Assembly (NCBI GenBank): GCA_014529385.2
Contig: CM043952.1
Location: 61,702,119-61,766,118, forward strand
Source: Adiantum capillus-veneris
Lineage: Eukaryota > Streptophyta > Polypodiopsida > Polypodiales > Pteridaceae
Direction of reading: 5' to 3'
DNA length: 64,000 bases
Shown here: one piece after another, positions 1 to 11,158 of the stretch
How the letters are laid out: every line of letters starts with the position of its first letter
Position numbering within the stretch: the first letter of the stretch is position 1
The notes under the pieces: model-generated
The model's input: only the letters and a program-made list of their open reading frames with translations
Told to the model about the DNA's origin: nothing
Databases searched by the model: none
Position numbers and translations under genes: made by a program

Positions 1-179
1 ACCCTAGATCTGACCACCCTTTAAAGTTTTTGTGTTGATTGAAGCCAAGCTTGTAAAAGAATCTTATAAGCTTCCTACTATTACAAATTGAAATGAGCCA
101 TATGCTAGATGTGTGCACGATCTTAGAAAAGTCCTTGAAAAGGCAACTGTGTAGAAGATGCTTCTAAAAAATCTAAAGG

Positions 180-302
180 TGAAAGGGTGGTGGTAATGCG
201 TGTGCTAGTCTCCACCCAACCGTGCTATCTTATAGCCTCTCCCTAGTGTACACACTGTCTGGCCGTGCCGGTGGCCTTGCCTGTAGGACCCATGTCCTTA
301 CA
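180..302 (-). repeat. 123-bp LTR-like end of element A
   Basis: Begins TGTAAGGACATGGGTCC on the minus strand directly after the polypurine tract and ends GCCCTTTCA, giving TG...CA termini. Two further copies of exactly the same length occur at 1612-1734 and 1797-1919. The distal boundary is provisional, because the flanks of the copies are also loosely similar. Confidence 0.55.
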
Positions 303-332
303 TAACCCCCCCCTTGGAGAATCGCTTTTGTC

Positions 333-701
333 CTAAAAAACAAATGTAGGAAAATATTTCTTAAGTGCGGAGACATTCTTCCATGTAGAACCTTCTTCAG
401 GTCTATCTAGCCATTTTACCAACACCTGTCGTCTGACATGATATCTGGTGCGAAGCTCATGAGAATCCAAAATCTTTTCGAACTCGTGAGGGATGCTTGA
501 TGGTTCGATAAGATCAACTAACACACCTGTGTCAATGACATTATCATTCTGTCCTAGCTGTTTTCGTAAACGACTAACATGAAAAACAGGATGAACTCGT
601 GAGTGCTCTGGAAGAGCTAACTTATAGGCCACTTGACCTATACGTTTGAGAATGGTAAACGGTCCACAATAGCGTGGTGAAAGTTTAGCACCTTTTCCCA
701 T
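333..701 (-). pseudogene. Integrase C-terminus plus chromodomain (element A)
   Basis: An open frame of 122 codons. The first third carries the GPF motif (SPRYCGPFTILKRIG) and the VFHVSRLRK block that end gypsy integrases. The last 60 residues, with ILDSHELRTRYHV and LVKWLDRPEEGSTWKN, match a chromodomain, which in chromoviruses steers integration to marked chromatin. The frame ends just before the polypurine tract, as expected. There is a break between this segment and the upstream core fragment. Family assignment is strong; function is lost because the rest of the polyprotein is missing. Confidence 0.85.
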
Positions 702-833
702 CTTCAGAATTTTTGAATGCTCCGGAACCTTGAGGAAAACCTTGTCTCCTTCTTCGAAAGTAGCAAGACGACGATGCTCATATGTGTACTTCTTATATCG
801 ATCTTGAGCTTACTTAACATTTTGTCTACCAAC

Positions 834-1052
834 TCAAAGCATGTCAAAATGGTCTTGGAGAAAATCCTTTGCTTGTTGTATCTTCTCCTTAGCCAACCCC
901 ACTGTAACGACTGATCTATGTTGAAATCCATATAAAAGCATAAATGGACTAAACCCTGTAGTCACATGCTTTGAACTATTATAAGCAAATTCCAATATAG
1001 GTAAGTAGCCTTCCCAAGTGGTTTGCTTCTTGCTAACATACGCTTGCATCAC
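834..1052 (-). pseudogene. Integrase core fragment (element A)
   Basis: 72 codons with the signature WEGYLPILEFAYNSSKH followed by SPFMLLYG, which lies after the catalytic Glu in gypsy integrases. The catalytic Asp and Glu residues themselves are not present, because the element is cut off at about 1055. It lies upstream (in minus-strand order) of the chromodomain segment, in a frame separated from it by about 130 bp with stops. Confidence 0.8.
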
Positions 1053-1250
1053 TCATGCCCAAAGATATGATGATGACCAAGAGAGGAAGGGAAATGTTCC
1101 CTACTCTAAGAATAAATTTCTTTTTTGGAGGAAAACTTGCCTTCCTCCAAGAAGTGAAAAGCAAGGGTGAAACTACTTCCTTGATGTTGAAGCTTTCCCT
1201 TTCCTTCTAGCTTTCTTGTCAACACAATTTTTCCTTATTATACACAACAA

Positions 1251-1320
1251 GGCTCAATAGCTTGATGGTAAAGTGTTGACCTCTTACCCTCATGGGGTGG
1301 GTTCAACCCTCCTTCATGCA
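1251..1320 (+). mobile_element. tRNA-like head of a possible SINE
   Basis: The sequence has an A-box-like TAGCTTGATGG at 1258-1268 and a B-box GTTCAACCC at 1301-1309 that fits GWTCRANNC. The 43-nt spacing is what a tRNA or tRNA-derived SINE would have. The arms do not fold into a convincing tRNA, so a functional tRNA gene is unlikely. The 3' end of the SINE is not identified. Confidence 0.45.
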
Positions 1321-1555
1321 AGGGTTAAGCAGGCCTTCCTATGCGCGCAACCAACAGTGCCAACAGAGCCTTAGTGCCATAGAGCTATCGCTCGAGTTTG
1401 CCTTGGTCGCTCGTTGTGGAGGGCGTAGGTGGGGCGGTTACGGTCGGCTGTCACTGTCCGTCTTCGTGCGCTGCGCGCAGAAAACCATGCATGTATTCTT
1501 TTTGCTGCACAGCGGAGACATCGCTGTTCTGCGGAGTGTGGAAGAGAAGCAGGGC

Positions 1556-1925
1556 GTCGCATGCACATGCAACCCGCTTTCCTCCTTCTCCAAAAATAGC
1601 TCGGATACTAGTGAAAGGGCGGTGGTAATGCGTGTGCTAGCCTCCACCCAACCGTGCTATCTTATAGCTTCCCCCTAGCGTACACACTATTCGATTGTGC
1701 CGGTGGCCTTGCCCGTAGGACCCATGTCCTTACAAAAGGAGTCGCATGCACATGCAACTTGCTTTCCTCCTTTTCCAAAAATAGTTCGGATACCAGTGAA
1801 AGGGCGGTGGTAATACGTGTGCTAGTCTCCACCCAACCATGCTATCTTATAGCCCCCCCCTAGCGTACACACTGTTCGGTGGTGCCGGTGGCCTTGCCCG
1901 TAGGATCCATGTCCTTACAAAAGGA
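1556..1925. repeat. 185-bp tandem duplication containing two LTR-A copies
   Basis: Two head-to-tail units start at 1556 and 1741, both with GTCGCATGCACATGCAAC. Each unit is about 60 bp of flank plus the 123-bp LTR-like segment (1612-1734, 1797-1919). Because the flank is duplicated along with the LTR, a tandem duplication explains it better than a miniature retrotransposon. Confidence 0.8.
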
Positions 1926-1994
1926 GACTCAAGTGGTGGTCGCAATTGGCTGGCAGGTGGCGGCGAGGTAAGAAGAGGGAAGTAGGCACGTCGT

Positions 1995-2040
1995 TCTCTC
2001 TCTCTCTCTCTATGTGTGTGTGTATGTGTGTGTGTGTGTG
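1995..2040. repeat. (CT)n-(TG)n microsatellite
   Basis: A CT run (about 1995-2010) passes into a TG run with single interruptions (about 2013-2040). Confidence 0.95.
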
Positions 2041-2375
2041 GAAAACTCTCTTTTTCTCTTGAAAGCTCTGCAACGTCGGTGGGCAGCTGCTTGCCAACTT
2101 CTCGCTCTTATATATATGGTCGCTCCGGATCAAGTTGCCACACGAACATGCGAGAGAAGGAAGGTGGTGTAGGTGGGGTGTTCATGGTGTTGACCAGGGA
2201 GACCATGTGGTGCTTTATAGGGTGCAATAGTTGTTGATGGGAAGCGGGCATCGTGAGTAAGGGGGCGAGCTATGTGGGAGAGTGCTTGGGCAGAGTAGTG
2301 TGCATCGGGCTCCAAAGCATGCTGGAGCTGAGCCTCTCGGGCCGCAGGCAAGACACAACAGGCATGCCCAAGGGT

Positions 2376-2376
<1 letters not shown>

Positions 2377-2417
<41 letters not shown>

Positions 2418-2461
2418 ATGCAAGCAAGCTCGACTCTCTCTCTCTCTCTCTCTCTTTGTGT

Positions 2462-2493
<32 letters not shown>
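2377..2493. repeat. Compound (CT)n / (CT)n-(TG)n microsatellites
   Basis: CT at about 2377-2416, a short spacer, CT at about 2433-2454, then TG at about 2457-2493. Confidence 0.95.
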
Positions 2494-2494
<1 letters not shown>

Positions 2495-2553
2495 ACGTAG
2501 GGCGAGCTCAGCCCCCCCTCTCTCTTTGTGTAGGTCTGAAGTAACGAGAGTAA

Positions 2554-3138
<585 letters not shown>

Positions 3139-3590
3139 TAAGCAGTTGTGACGTGGAGTGAGTAATGATAATAAGCAGGTTGTGACGTGGAAAGGGAGGG
3201 GATTTTTGAGGAATCTCGGGGATTAATTGGATTTATATTTAGTTAACCCAGTATGTGTGGTCAAGTTTAGAAAAAAGGGGAATCCAATAGAATCGAAATT
3301 GATGCGTTCTGAGCGAAGGATAGAAGCTGAAAGACTTTGGGGCATGTGGTGAGTGGGGAGTGTATCTAGAACCCTCTTTCCCCTTTCTAGACGAAGCCAC
3401 CCATTGACTCTCTCTCCTTGCTCTACAGGGTTCTGGAGTGTCCTAACTGACCCCTCTTTCTCTCTTATGCGCTCGGTGCAGCTCTCTCTTAGGTAGGGTT
3501 GTGAGCAGGGAGTGCCTGGGGGTGAAACACAGGTAGGGCGTGAGTTTATGGCTCTAGGAGGGGTGGAGGGGGAAGGACACGGGAGTCAGG

Positions 3591-3593
<3 letters not shown>

Positions 3594-3648
<55 letters not shown>
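3594..3648. repeat. (CT)n-(TA)n microsatellite
   Basis: A CT run to about 3624 switches to a TA run to 3648. Confidence 0.97.
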
Positions 3649-3691
3649 CGCACAACTTCATTTTCTCCTGCTGCACATGACGTCGCCCCAT

Positions 3692-3695
<4 letters not shown>

Positions 3696-3733
<38 letters not shown>
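3696..3733. repeat. 38-bp poly-G run
   Basis: An uninterrupted run of G. The length is likely approximate, as such runs are hard to sequence. It could form stacked G-quadruplexes. Confidence 0.9.
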
Positions 3734-3986
3734 CGCTCCAGAAGGGGGAACTCGCATGGGATTGCGGGTATCGCGTTGGGCAGAGGGCACCTAGGGAGGA
3801 AATCTCGGGAGGGAATGTTGGAGAGTATTGGGTTTTATTTTGATTGAGCAAATTTCACGTAAAATTAACCCGGTATGTCTCCCCTATTTCGGAAGCAAGT
3901 GGATAAGGGGGTATCTCGGGAGATCCTCGGGATAAGTTTGAAGTGAAAAAGCGGAAGAGGGCACGTGGAAAGATGTAGTGGACACG

Positions 3987-4108
<122 letters not shown>

Positions 4109-4609
4109 TCCTTTCGCAGGTCGAAACGCAGTTCACTCCTTGCGGAGCGTGTGGCCATGGATCGGCAGGTGCGGGAGAGGGGAGAGTGAGAGAGACACAG
4201 ACAGAGGTCTCTCAGCGATGGCCATGGGTGCGCAGGTCTGGCAGAGGGCGGAGTGGGAGAACGCTGCTGTGAGGTGGCGCTGGTGTGAGGTGGTCTGAGG
4301 GAGTGTTTCAGAGGCGGAGATCGAGCTGCAGAGGGTGAGGCCATAGCTGCGCCGGTAGGGCAAAGGGGAGGGCCTCGCACAGAGAGAGATGGAAGAGAGA
4401 GGGTATCTTGGTAGATTCCACGTAATCGGAGAGAGGACCGAGTAGGGAACCAATAATAATAGCAATAATAACACCGATAATTATTTCTTGCCAATAATAT
4501 GTAGACGTATTGCCATTTTATGATCTAGTGCCATCAAATTATAGCGGGACTCGGCTCTAGTAACAAATCTGTAATTCGGGGCTGCCAGCACATCGATCCA
4601 GAATATCCG

Positions 4610-4671
4610 CCGTTGACTTGAAAGCAAGATCGAACGGTAGAGAATGCACTTCTAGGTTTAGAAGAACCGTT
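4610..4671 (+). promoter_or_regulatory. Cluster of three AACGG/CCGTT cores before H2A
   Basis: CCGTT at 4610-4614, AACGG at 4633-4637 and CCGTT at 4667-4671 lie about 95-160 bp upstream of the H2A ATG. AACGG is the core of MYB3R-bound MSA elements found in plant cell-cycle genes. I see no canonical histone octamer (CGCGGATC) and no clear TATA box, so promoter assignment is tentative. Confidence 0.35.
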
Positions 4672-4766
4672 TAGAGCAAAGTGCACAACTGCGTTCCTAT
4701 TCTGTGTCTAGAGAAGAAATCGTACAACACTCATCTTCTTCGCTGCCTGTTCTGCTGGGTTTCTCC

Positions 4767-5514
4767 ATGGCAGGTCGTGGTAAAGCGCCTGGCAAGAAGA
4801 GCATATCTCGTAGCTCCAAGGCCGGCTTGCAGTTTCCTGTTGGAAGAATTGCGCGGTTCCTCAAGTCTGGCAAGTATGCAGAGCGTGTTGGTGCTGGTGC
4901 TCCCGTCTATCTTGCCGCAGTCCTTGAGTACCTTGCTGCAGAGGTATTACTGTGACCGCTGTTCAATGTTTTGATTGCTGTGTCAATTTAAGACATTGCT
5001 TTTTAGTGTGCTTGCCATGGATTCTTTGTTTTTATGTTATTTTGTGGGCCGGTATGCTAGCCATGGCTTGTGGTGTTTGAATAGTCGAGTTGTGCTCTGG
5101 CTATGGCTGTGGGTTTCTGTTGCTATTGGAGCTGATTGTATAAGATTGCCTCTTTATCAAAGTGAATATTTAATGGTCGTGATTGACTGCTCATATTCGC
5201 TGCTTCTGTGGTGTTTGTTTATAGTATAGGTACTGTTTTGTTGTGAGTGATGGATTCTTAATTTGTGTTGGTGTACTGATACATGCTGTGGATGGGAAAA
5301 GGTATTGGAGCTTGCTGGAAATGCTGCTCGGGATAACAAGAAGACAAGGATAGTACCTCGCCATATCCAGCTTGCAATCAGGAATGATGAGGAGCTGAGT
5401 AAGCTATTGGGAACTGTAACAATTGCCAATGGGGGTGTCTTACCAAACATTCACTCTGTTTTATTGCCCAAGAAGCCTGCTCCTGCAACTAAAGGAGCAG
5501 CTGATGAAGAGTGA
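4767..5514 (+). CDS. H2A: Histone H2A, two exons (4767-4943, 5302-5514)
   Basis: Core histone H2A, which pairs with H2B on the outside of the nucleosome. The protein is 129 residues from MAGRGK to ADEE. It has a short basic tail (1-20), [20 protein letters not shown] at the start of the fold, [21 protein letters not shown] (alpha-2 and acidic patch), [16 protein letters not shown] (acidic patch and alpha-3) and the docking segment [12 protein letters not shown], then LLPKK. The intron (4944-5301, 358 bp, GT...AG, phase 0) falls between Glu59 and Val60. The in-frame GTG at 4704 is not a start; the ATG at 4767 gives the family N-terminus. The tail lacks SQ[EQ][YF], so it is not H2A.X, and lacks the SPKK repeats of H2A.W. 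It looks intact and closest to plant canonical H2A. No H2B or other histone gene is adjacent. Confidence 0.97.
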
Positions 5515-7534
5515 AAGATTTGACCATTAACATTTTGAGACACTGGTGTTTTTAAACACCACCTTTATCTGAGGATCCTTCAATCTTTCATTTTAGAGAC
5601 AGTAGGTGTTTGAATTATACCTTACAATTTACCTGATTGTAAGTATTGTACATAAGAGCCGAATTTCTTCACTCACTTGGAAGGGGGAGGCCTGTCTCTA
5701 AACAGGTGAATCTGCTCCTTTGAATTAATGCTAGTTAAGGAATTTTGTAGGAGGCATTTGTGATGTGACCTTCTGAAATGATGGATTTTACTTCCACGTT
5801 GAAGCTTGTCTATAAAATGAATTTGTAATCTAGTGGATATTTTTTTGTTTCTAGTTATTGTGAAGGTGGGCAGCTGTCTTGTTACTGTGTTCTTAATCGT
5901 TTTGAATGATTAGTATTATTCCTTTGTAATTAGGGCATTGTGATGTGGTGGTGGTTGAGATTGAGTTGCCTTGGTGAGGGTTAAGGGCAAGAGGGTTTTA
6001 TCTATGTTTGCATGGCTGGATTGCTTGTATTGCTAGATGTAGTTGTTGGTGCTTTATTTTGATGTTTTACTACAAAAATGTGGTCACAAGTAGAAATTTT
6101 CTTCCTTATGAGAATCCTCCAATTTGTCTTTACGTATTGTATTTGCATGTTTGAGAGAGAGAGAGAGAGCTTTTTTCTTACTGTCTAAAAGAAGTATGCC
6201 TTAATTTCAGTCTCCCAGCTTTATGATTGCCATGTTCAATGAAAACACCACACTTGTACATGTCAACCAAAGCAGCATGTTGAATCTTTTCTAGCCCACA
6301 TCAACTTGTTGCATACAGATACATGATTTCACAATGCAACTAGAGGTGATTGCATATGAGAAGCAGCCCTTGCTTTGCATTTGTATGCGTTAGACCATAC
6401 ATTTCAATTGGTGCAAGCTCACGCAGGGGTATGCACATGTAAGGTGCTATTTTATAGAAAGTGAAGCCCCTTGAATTTTGGACTGTGTTGTGTGTGAACT
6501 CCTTTTGTGTGTATCAACTATTTCACCTTTGTCCAAGCACACATCACTTGCATTGAGACCTTTGTATTTAATAATAGCTACAAGCGATTAGTGGGATTAC
6601 TTGTGAGGGAGGCTTTGAAGCTTATAAGTTGGTGACACAAATGAGGCTAGTGAAACATGGATATGTGAAGGGGTGATTAAATCGAAGAGGTGGCCACCAA
6701 ATCTAGCTATTTGTTGCATATAGAGCAGGCATTGTATGTGCTTGTCCTTGCCTCCCATCTACATTTGATCATCACGTGTGAGTGCTCACTCTCAAAGCTG
6801 AAGCTCTACAGCCTTGGCCTCGGGGGCTCAAACTTGTAATCATGTGTGAGTTATTGCTCACTATCCATGTTGTAATCATGGTAGTGCTTTGCTATGGGCG
6901 ACAAGGGCATACATAGTGTAACGTTTCCAATTGTCTAAGATCGGTGATCAAGAGAGCTAACATATTTGTTTTGACTCGTACAATGCAAAGTGGAGGAATG
7001 ATAAAGTCAATTGTCTTAACTTTATGTATCCTTTAATGAGGTCATCTTAAAAGGGATAGCTTATTCGTTTTGGAATCACAAATAATTAGAACCTTTGGTT
7101 CATAGCTTGACGTTTTTTTTCTCATTGAATTTGAGGCACTGTTGTGAATCGATCCCCTAAGATTAAGATTTGAGATCTATGTTATTTAGTGTTGGAAAGC
7201 AATTGACTTATCGGACCCATTTGTACAACGATTGGTTTTAGATCAATTTTTGCTTTCCATCCTACACCTTTGTTTCCTAATAATTACCACATTGTGTAAC
7301 ATTTAGAAGCAATTCTTTACTTAATTCTTGGCTTTTGATAGTAATATTTTCAAACATTACCAAAACAGTCTTTTTGTAGATAGTTTCTATTGAAAACAGT
7401 CTCTCCTTATTAGATTTAATGACCGATCACGGTCGATCTATAACGATAGGATTTTTTTTTGGACCAACAGAGCCTTTGTATAAAGGTTTTCTCATTCATA
7501 ATCAATTATTTAGGTCAAGACAACAACTCCCTTT
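5515..7534. other. H2A 3' flank and intergenic DNA
   Basis: The 3' UTR of H2A should lie in the first few hundred bases; I cannot fix the poly(A) site. The rest is AT-rich, with a short GA run near 6154-6170. No coding region, RNA gene or mobile-element motif was recognised. Confidence 0.6.
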
Positions 7535-7637
7535 GGGCACCAACTTGACATCGTGCAACAATGTTGCATGGGCACCAAGTCGCATCGCACATCAACGCGG
7601 CATGGGCACCAACTTGCATTGTGCACCAATGCGGCAT
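7535..7637. repeat. 34-35-bp minisatellite, three copies
   Basis: Units start at 7535, 7570 and 7604, each beginning GGGCACCAA and ending GGCAT or TGCAT. A fragment of a fourth follows. The 80-codon open frame across it is a repeat artefact. Confidence 0.8.
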
Positions 7638-7861
7638 CAAGTTGTCGTCCAATTGATTTAGTCTCTATTCAAATGTAATCTAACTCTTCTCCATCTAAAC
7701 TTGTTGCAAGTATTTTTGACATTAAACATAATTTTTACCTAAGTTTATATTAACAAAAGCATACGTTTTGGTTTACATAGCTAGTGTTTTTTCTTATGGT
7801 TTCATAAGCTCCACTAGGTTATGCTTACTTTGATGCATAAAACTTAAAATTACTTGTATCT

Positions 7862-8093
7862 GGTTCGGATTTATGACAATCTTATGTTGTGGTGCTAATT
7901 CATCTTATTTATTGGAGCATGGCTTGGGTTAGCTTCGTTATTGTTCTTCTTTGTGACTTTGGGGGTCATTACGTAGCTCAAACATAGACTTAGTCAAAAA
8001 AAAGAAGTTTCTCGTGCTAAGCGTGAGTCCGAGCTTAAGTTCAGTCAAAACATTCAATAATTTAATAACTTAAATTTTCTAGGATCTAGTGGA
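7862..8093 (+). repeat. Dispersed direct repeat, copy 1
   Basis: About 230 bp starting GGTTCGGATTTA and ending near TCTAGTGGA, matched in the same orientation at 12984-13214. The shared middle includes GGAGCATGGCTTGGG and ATTGTTCTTCTTTGTGACTT. The two copies bracket element B at a distance. They are not adjacent to its PPT, so they are not obviously its LTRs. Confidence 0.85.
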
Positions 8094-8239
8094 AAATCAC
8101 AAGAATGGGCCCATGCATGCACATGTAAGGTAGGTATGGGTGCGTAATGAGCATGCATATGAGATTTCTATGAAATTCAAAGACACATGTTATTCTTAAA
8201 GGCTTCATGCAGGTGAAAATCATATATGCAAGCGTTGCA

Positions 8240-8977
8240 TGCTACCTAGTATCAAGGAACACAAGAATTTCTAGAGAGAAATTTACGGATTGTGAAGAGA
8301 GTGTTTTCCTAAGCGTACAAGAGTATGTTTTGTTCTGAATTTGAAATTCTATTACCTTTGGTCTCTCGCTTAACAAGTTTCATGGTATCGATCGCAGTTC
8401 GTCACTTTGTTGCTTCGCGTTGACTCGTGTGAACTTCCTCTAACTCCACGAGTGAGTGTGTGTGCACGCGTGTGCACACAAATGCGTGGGTGAATTTCAG
8501 CAGTCTCCTCCTTTTGAAGAGCTCTCCAAGCATGGAATGTGTTGTGAGGGGGCTTGGGGTCTTTATATAGACTAGGGGAGCTTCCATGTTGATTGGAGTG
8601 AACTCTAGGTGGTGCGAGGCACGTCTCCAAGAGGAGGCGTACTCTCTCAGTTAAGTATTTCGAATTCAGTTAATTGGGGTCTTTTATACATGTCCTGACA
8701 CTTGTTCTGTGAGTGCATGGCCCTTTAACCCTTCAAATTTTACCATGAAAAGAAAAGATTTGTGAGCTTAAGTGCACACTCCGGCTGTGTTTTGGACGTC
8801 GTTAGGTGCGTTGGAAAGCTCGTCTCGGGGACTACAATAGCCACACATTGACACACATATCTATTGCCTATGATTGAATCCAAAAATTCACAAAAATGGA
8901 CACTTTAAGTTCAATAAAATTACACTGTTTTCAATTTATCAATGGGTACAGTTGTTGCCGGGGTCAGGTACGTTACA
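8240..8977 (-). repeat. 3' LTR of element B (inner edge firm, outer edge tentative)
   Basis: On the minus strand the LTR opens TGTAACGTACC at plus 8977, directly after the polypurine tract. A TATA box (CTATATAAAG, plus about 8562-8572) sits where a U3/R promoter would. The outer boundary near 8240 (CA dinucleotide) is a guess, because no second LTR is available for comparison. Confidence 0.55.
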
Positions 8978-8990
8978 TTCTCCCCAACTT
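8978..8990 (-). other. Polypurine tract of element B
   Basis: The minus strand reads AAGTTGGGGAGAA immediately before the LTR TG. It would prime plus-strand DNA synthesis. Confidence 0.7.
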
Positions 8991-9007
8991 GAGAAATCAA
9001 AATGTCC

Positions 9008-9394
9008 TCATTTTGGGAGAAAATTTGGGTAATCTTTCATAAGAAATCTTTCATCTTCCCAAGTAGCATCTTCTTGAGGGTTGTCCTTCCATTGGATCGG
9101 ATGCTCTCTAAGGTTCCTTTCCCTAGATTCTAAGATTCTATCAGGTTGAAGCTCAAGAATTCCTTGGGTGGGCATTACAATTTGTTCATCATCAAGAACA
9201 TGATCTGTGCTGGGGATGTATTCCTTCAATTTGCTAACATGGAATACATTATGAACCTTGAGATGAGAGGGTAGCTTGAGTCTGTAGGCTTGATTTCCTA
9301 TGTTCTTTTCTATTAGATAGGGTCCACAATATCTGTAGCTAAGCTTCTTAAACTTGCCCAAAGATAGATCACTTTTATTTGGCTTTACTCTCAA
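9008..9394 (-). pseudogene. Integrase C-terminus plus chromodomain (element B)
   Basis: 128 open codons. The GPY motif (YRYCGPYLIEKNIG) and VFHVSKLKEYIP are followed by a chromodomain-like end, PDRILESRERNLREHPIQWK then DATWEDERFLM. This places B with the chromoviruses, like element A but clearly a different copy. Upstream it is separated from the integrase core by stops. Confidence 0.88.
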
Positions 9395-9500
9395 GAAAAC
9401 TTGATCCCCAGGCTTGAACGTCCTTTCTGATTTGCTTTGGTCTACATCCTTCTTTTGTTGATCCTTAGCAGCTTGAATGTCTTTTACGTATTGTCTTAGT

Positions 9501-9992
9501 CTAGGCCTCTATATCTTCGAGCATTTTCTTGGAAGCTTCGACTCTTATAGTTGGATCTGAGAAATTTAAAGGTGATAAACAATCCTGACCATAAGGTGCG
9601 TAGAAAGGTGTCATTCCAATACTTTGATGGTGGGATGTATTATATGCAAATTCCACTAGGGGCAAGTATTGGATCCACTTGTTAGGTTCTCTTCCGCAAT
9701 ATGCTCTTAGGATGTCTTCAATGACTTGATTCACATGTTTGGTTCAACCATTGGTTTGTGCTGTACTAAAATCCAACTGGGTGCCAATGGCTGTAAACAA
9801 TGAATTCCAAAAATTGGAAGTGAACTTAGTATCTCGGTCGCTTACTATCCATTTTGAAAGTCCATGAAGTCAAAAAATCTCCTTGACAAAGAGTCGGGCT
9901 ATATCTGAGATAGTATAGGTAGTTTTTATCGGGATGATGTGGGCAACTTTAGTCAGCATATCCACGACTACCATTACGGAGTCATATCCTCC
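9501..9992 (-). pseudogene. Integrase catalytic core (element B), degenerate
   Basis: The first part (plus about 9740-9992) keeps DMLTKVAH and VSDRDTKF with both catalytic Asp positions. The segment that should hold the catalytic Glu reads TNG-stop-TKHVNQ, so the Glu position is Lys and a stop precedes it. The remaining 77 codons (9501-9734) carry the LPLVEFAYNTSHHQS block. The core cannot be active as it stands. Confidence 0.8.
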
Positions 9993-10616
9993 CTAAACTT
10001 TGGGTAAGCTGAATACAAAGTCCATACTGATACACTCCCACTTCATTTGAGGTATATCCAAAGGTTGAAGTTTCCCTGGGAGTTTTACCCTTTCAGCTTT
10101 AACTCTTTGGCAGATTAAACATTGGCGAACATATTGTAGTAGATCTCCTTTCATTCCTTGCCAATAGAAGCTCTTCCTTACTGCATTGAGAGTTTTGGCA
10201 TAGCCCGGATGTCTAGATGTTGGGCTATCATGAGCTTCATAAATGATAGTTTTTCTTAAGGTTGCATTCTTGGGCACACACATTCTATGTCTGTAATATA
10301 AGCACCCATCTTTGACATCATAATGTTGTAATGATGCTTCATTTTGAGGCGTCTTATCCTTCACAATATCAAGTTGCTTCTGATAATCTGGGTCCATTTG
10401 AGCAGCTTCCCTTACCTTGACCAAAACTGGGTTACTAGGCATAGAGATTAAGCTTACAAAAGCTTTACAGCTCAAGGCATCTGCTACTGAATTCTCCTTG
10501 CATGGTCTATAGACAATTTTAAAGTAAAAATCTTGAAGGAATTCAACCCACCGTCGTTGTCGCTTATTGAGTAGAGGCTGAGTAAAAATCCACTTCAAGC
10601 ATTTGTGATCAGTCAC
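9993..10616 (-). pseudogene. RNase H C-terminus and integrase zinc domain (element B)
   Basis: 207 open codons: TDHKCLKWIFTQ and RRWVEFLQDF (RNase H end), ENSVADALS, then the H2C2 domain of integrase (HDSPTSRHPG to CLICQ) and the start of the core (KWECISMDF). The order is normal for gypsy pol. Confidence 0.87.
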
Positions 10617-10780
10617 TAAAGTAAATCACTGGCTCAATAGATAATGCCTCCATAGCTTTAAGGCATGAATGACTGCTAATAATTCAAGATCATAAGTTGG
10701 ATAATTCCATTCATGAATCTTCAGCTTTCGAGAGGTAAAAGCAACGGGTCTTTCTTCTTGCGTAAGCACTCCACCGATTG

Positions 10781-11152
10781 CTAACCACTGGCATCTGTAA
10801 CCACTTCAAAAGGCTTTGAGAAGTCATGTAACTTCAACCATGGTGCTGAAGCTACCTGCTGTTTTAGAGTTTCAAAACTCTCATGGTGTTCAACATTCCA
10901 TTGAATCATTGTTCCCTTCTTTAAAAGATTAGTCAAAGGGGCAGCAATTGCAACATAATCTTTGATGAAGATGCGATACCAGCCTGTTATACCAAGAAAT
11001 CCTCTGATTTCACTAACATTTTGGGGTCGTGGCCAATCCAAAAGATCTTTAACCTTAGCTGGATTCATTGAAATTCCATCAATTAATAATATAAATCCCA
11101 AGTATTCGATCTTTGGGGATGAAAAGATACACTTGCTCTCCTTAGCGTACAA
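10781..11152 (-). pseudogene. RT thumb/connection and RNase H start (element B)
   Basis: Contains KIEYLGFIL, the VSEIRGFLGITGWYR block and FEVVTDASG, the RNase H start with its first catalytic Asp. Translation is broken at both ends. It joins directly to the RT palm segment upstream. Confidence 0.87.
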
Positions 11153-11158
11153 CTTATG

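Larger units (their letters stand above)
180..1055 (-). mobile_element. Element A: 3' remnant of a chromodomain Ty3/gypsy retrotransposon
   Basis: Read on the minus strand, this holds the second half of an integrase core, the integrase C-terminus with a chromodomain, a polypurine tract (plus 303-316, C-rich here) and an LTR-like end whose TG lies at plus 302-301. Homology stops near 1055, so RT, RNase H, protease, Gag and the 5' LTR are absent. It is a dead truncated copy. The chromodomain puts it in the chromovirus branch; this is inferred from motifs, not from a tree. Confidence 0.8.

Noticed and set aside
1251-1323. Functional tRNA gene
   Set aside because: A/B boxes are present, but acceptor and anticodon stems do not pair convincingly.
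1612-1919. TRIM element with 123-bp LTRs
   Set aside because: The internal part would be only 62 bp, and the upstream flank is duplicated too, so a tandem duplication is simpler.
3546-3851. Frame with a poly-Pro or poly-Gly stretch
   Set aside because: It translates the 38-bp G run and neighbouring microsatellites.
4704-4766. Upstream in-frame extension of H2A from a GTG
   Set aside because: Not an ATG; the extra 21 residues are not histone-like, and the ATG at 4767 gives the normal N-terminus.
4767-5514. H2A.X, H2A.Z or H2A.W variant
   Set aside because: No C-terminal SQ motif, no SPKK repeats and no H2A.Z-type core changes.
7419-7661. 80-codon open frame
   Set aside because: Its second half is the 34-bp minisatellite and there is no family motif.
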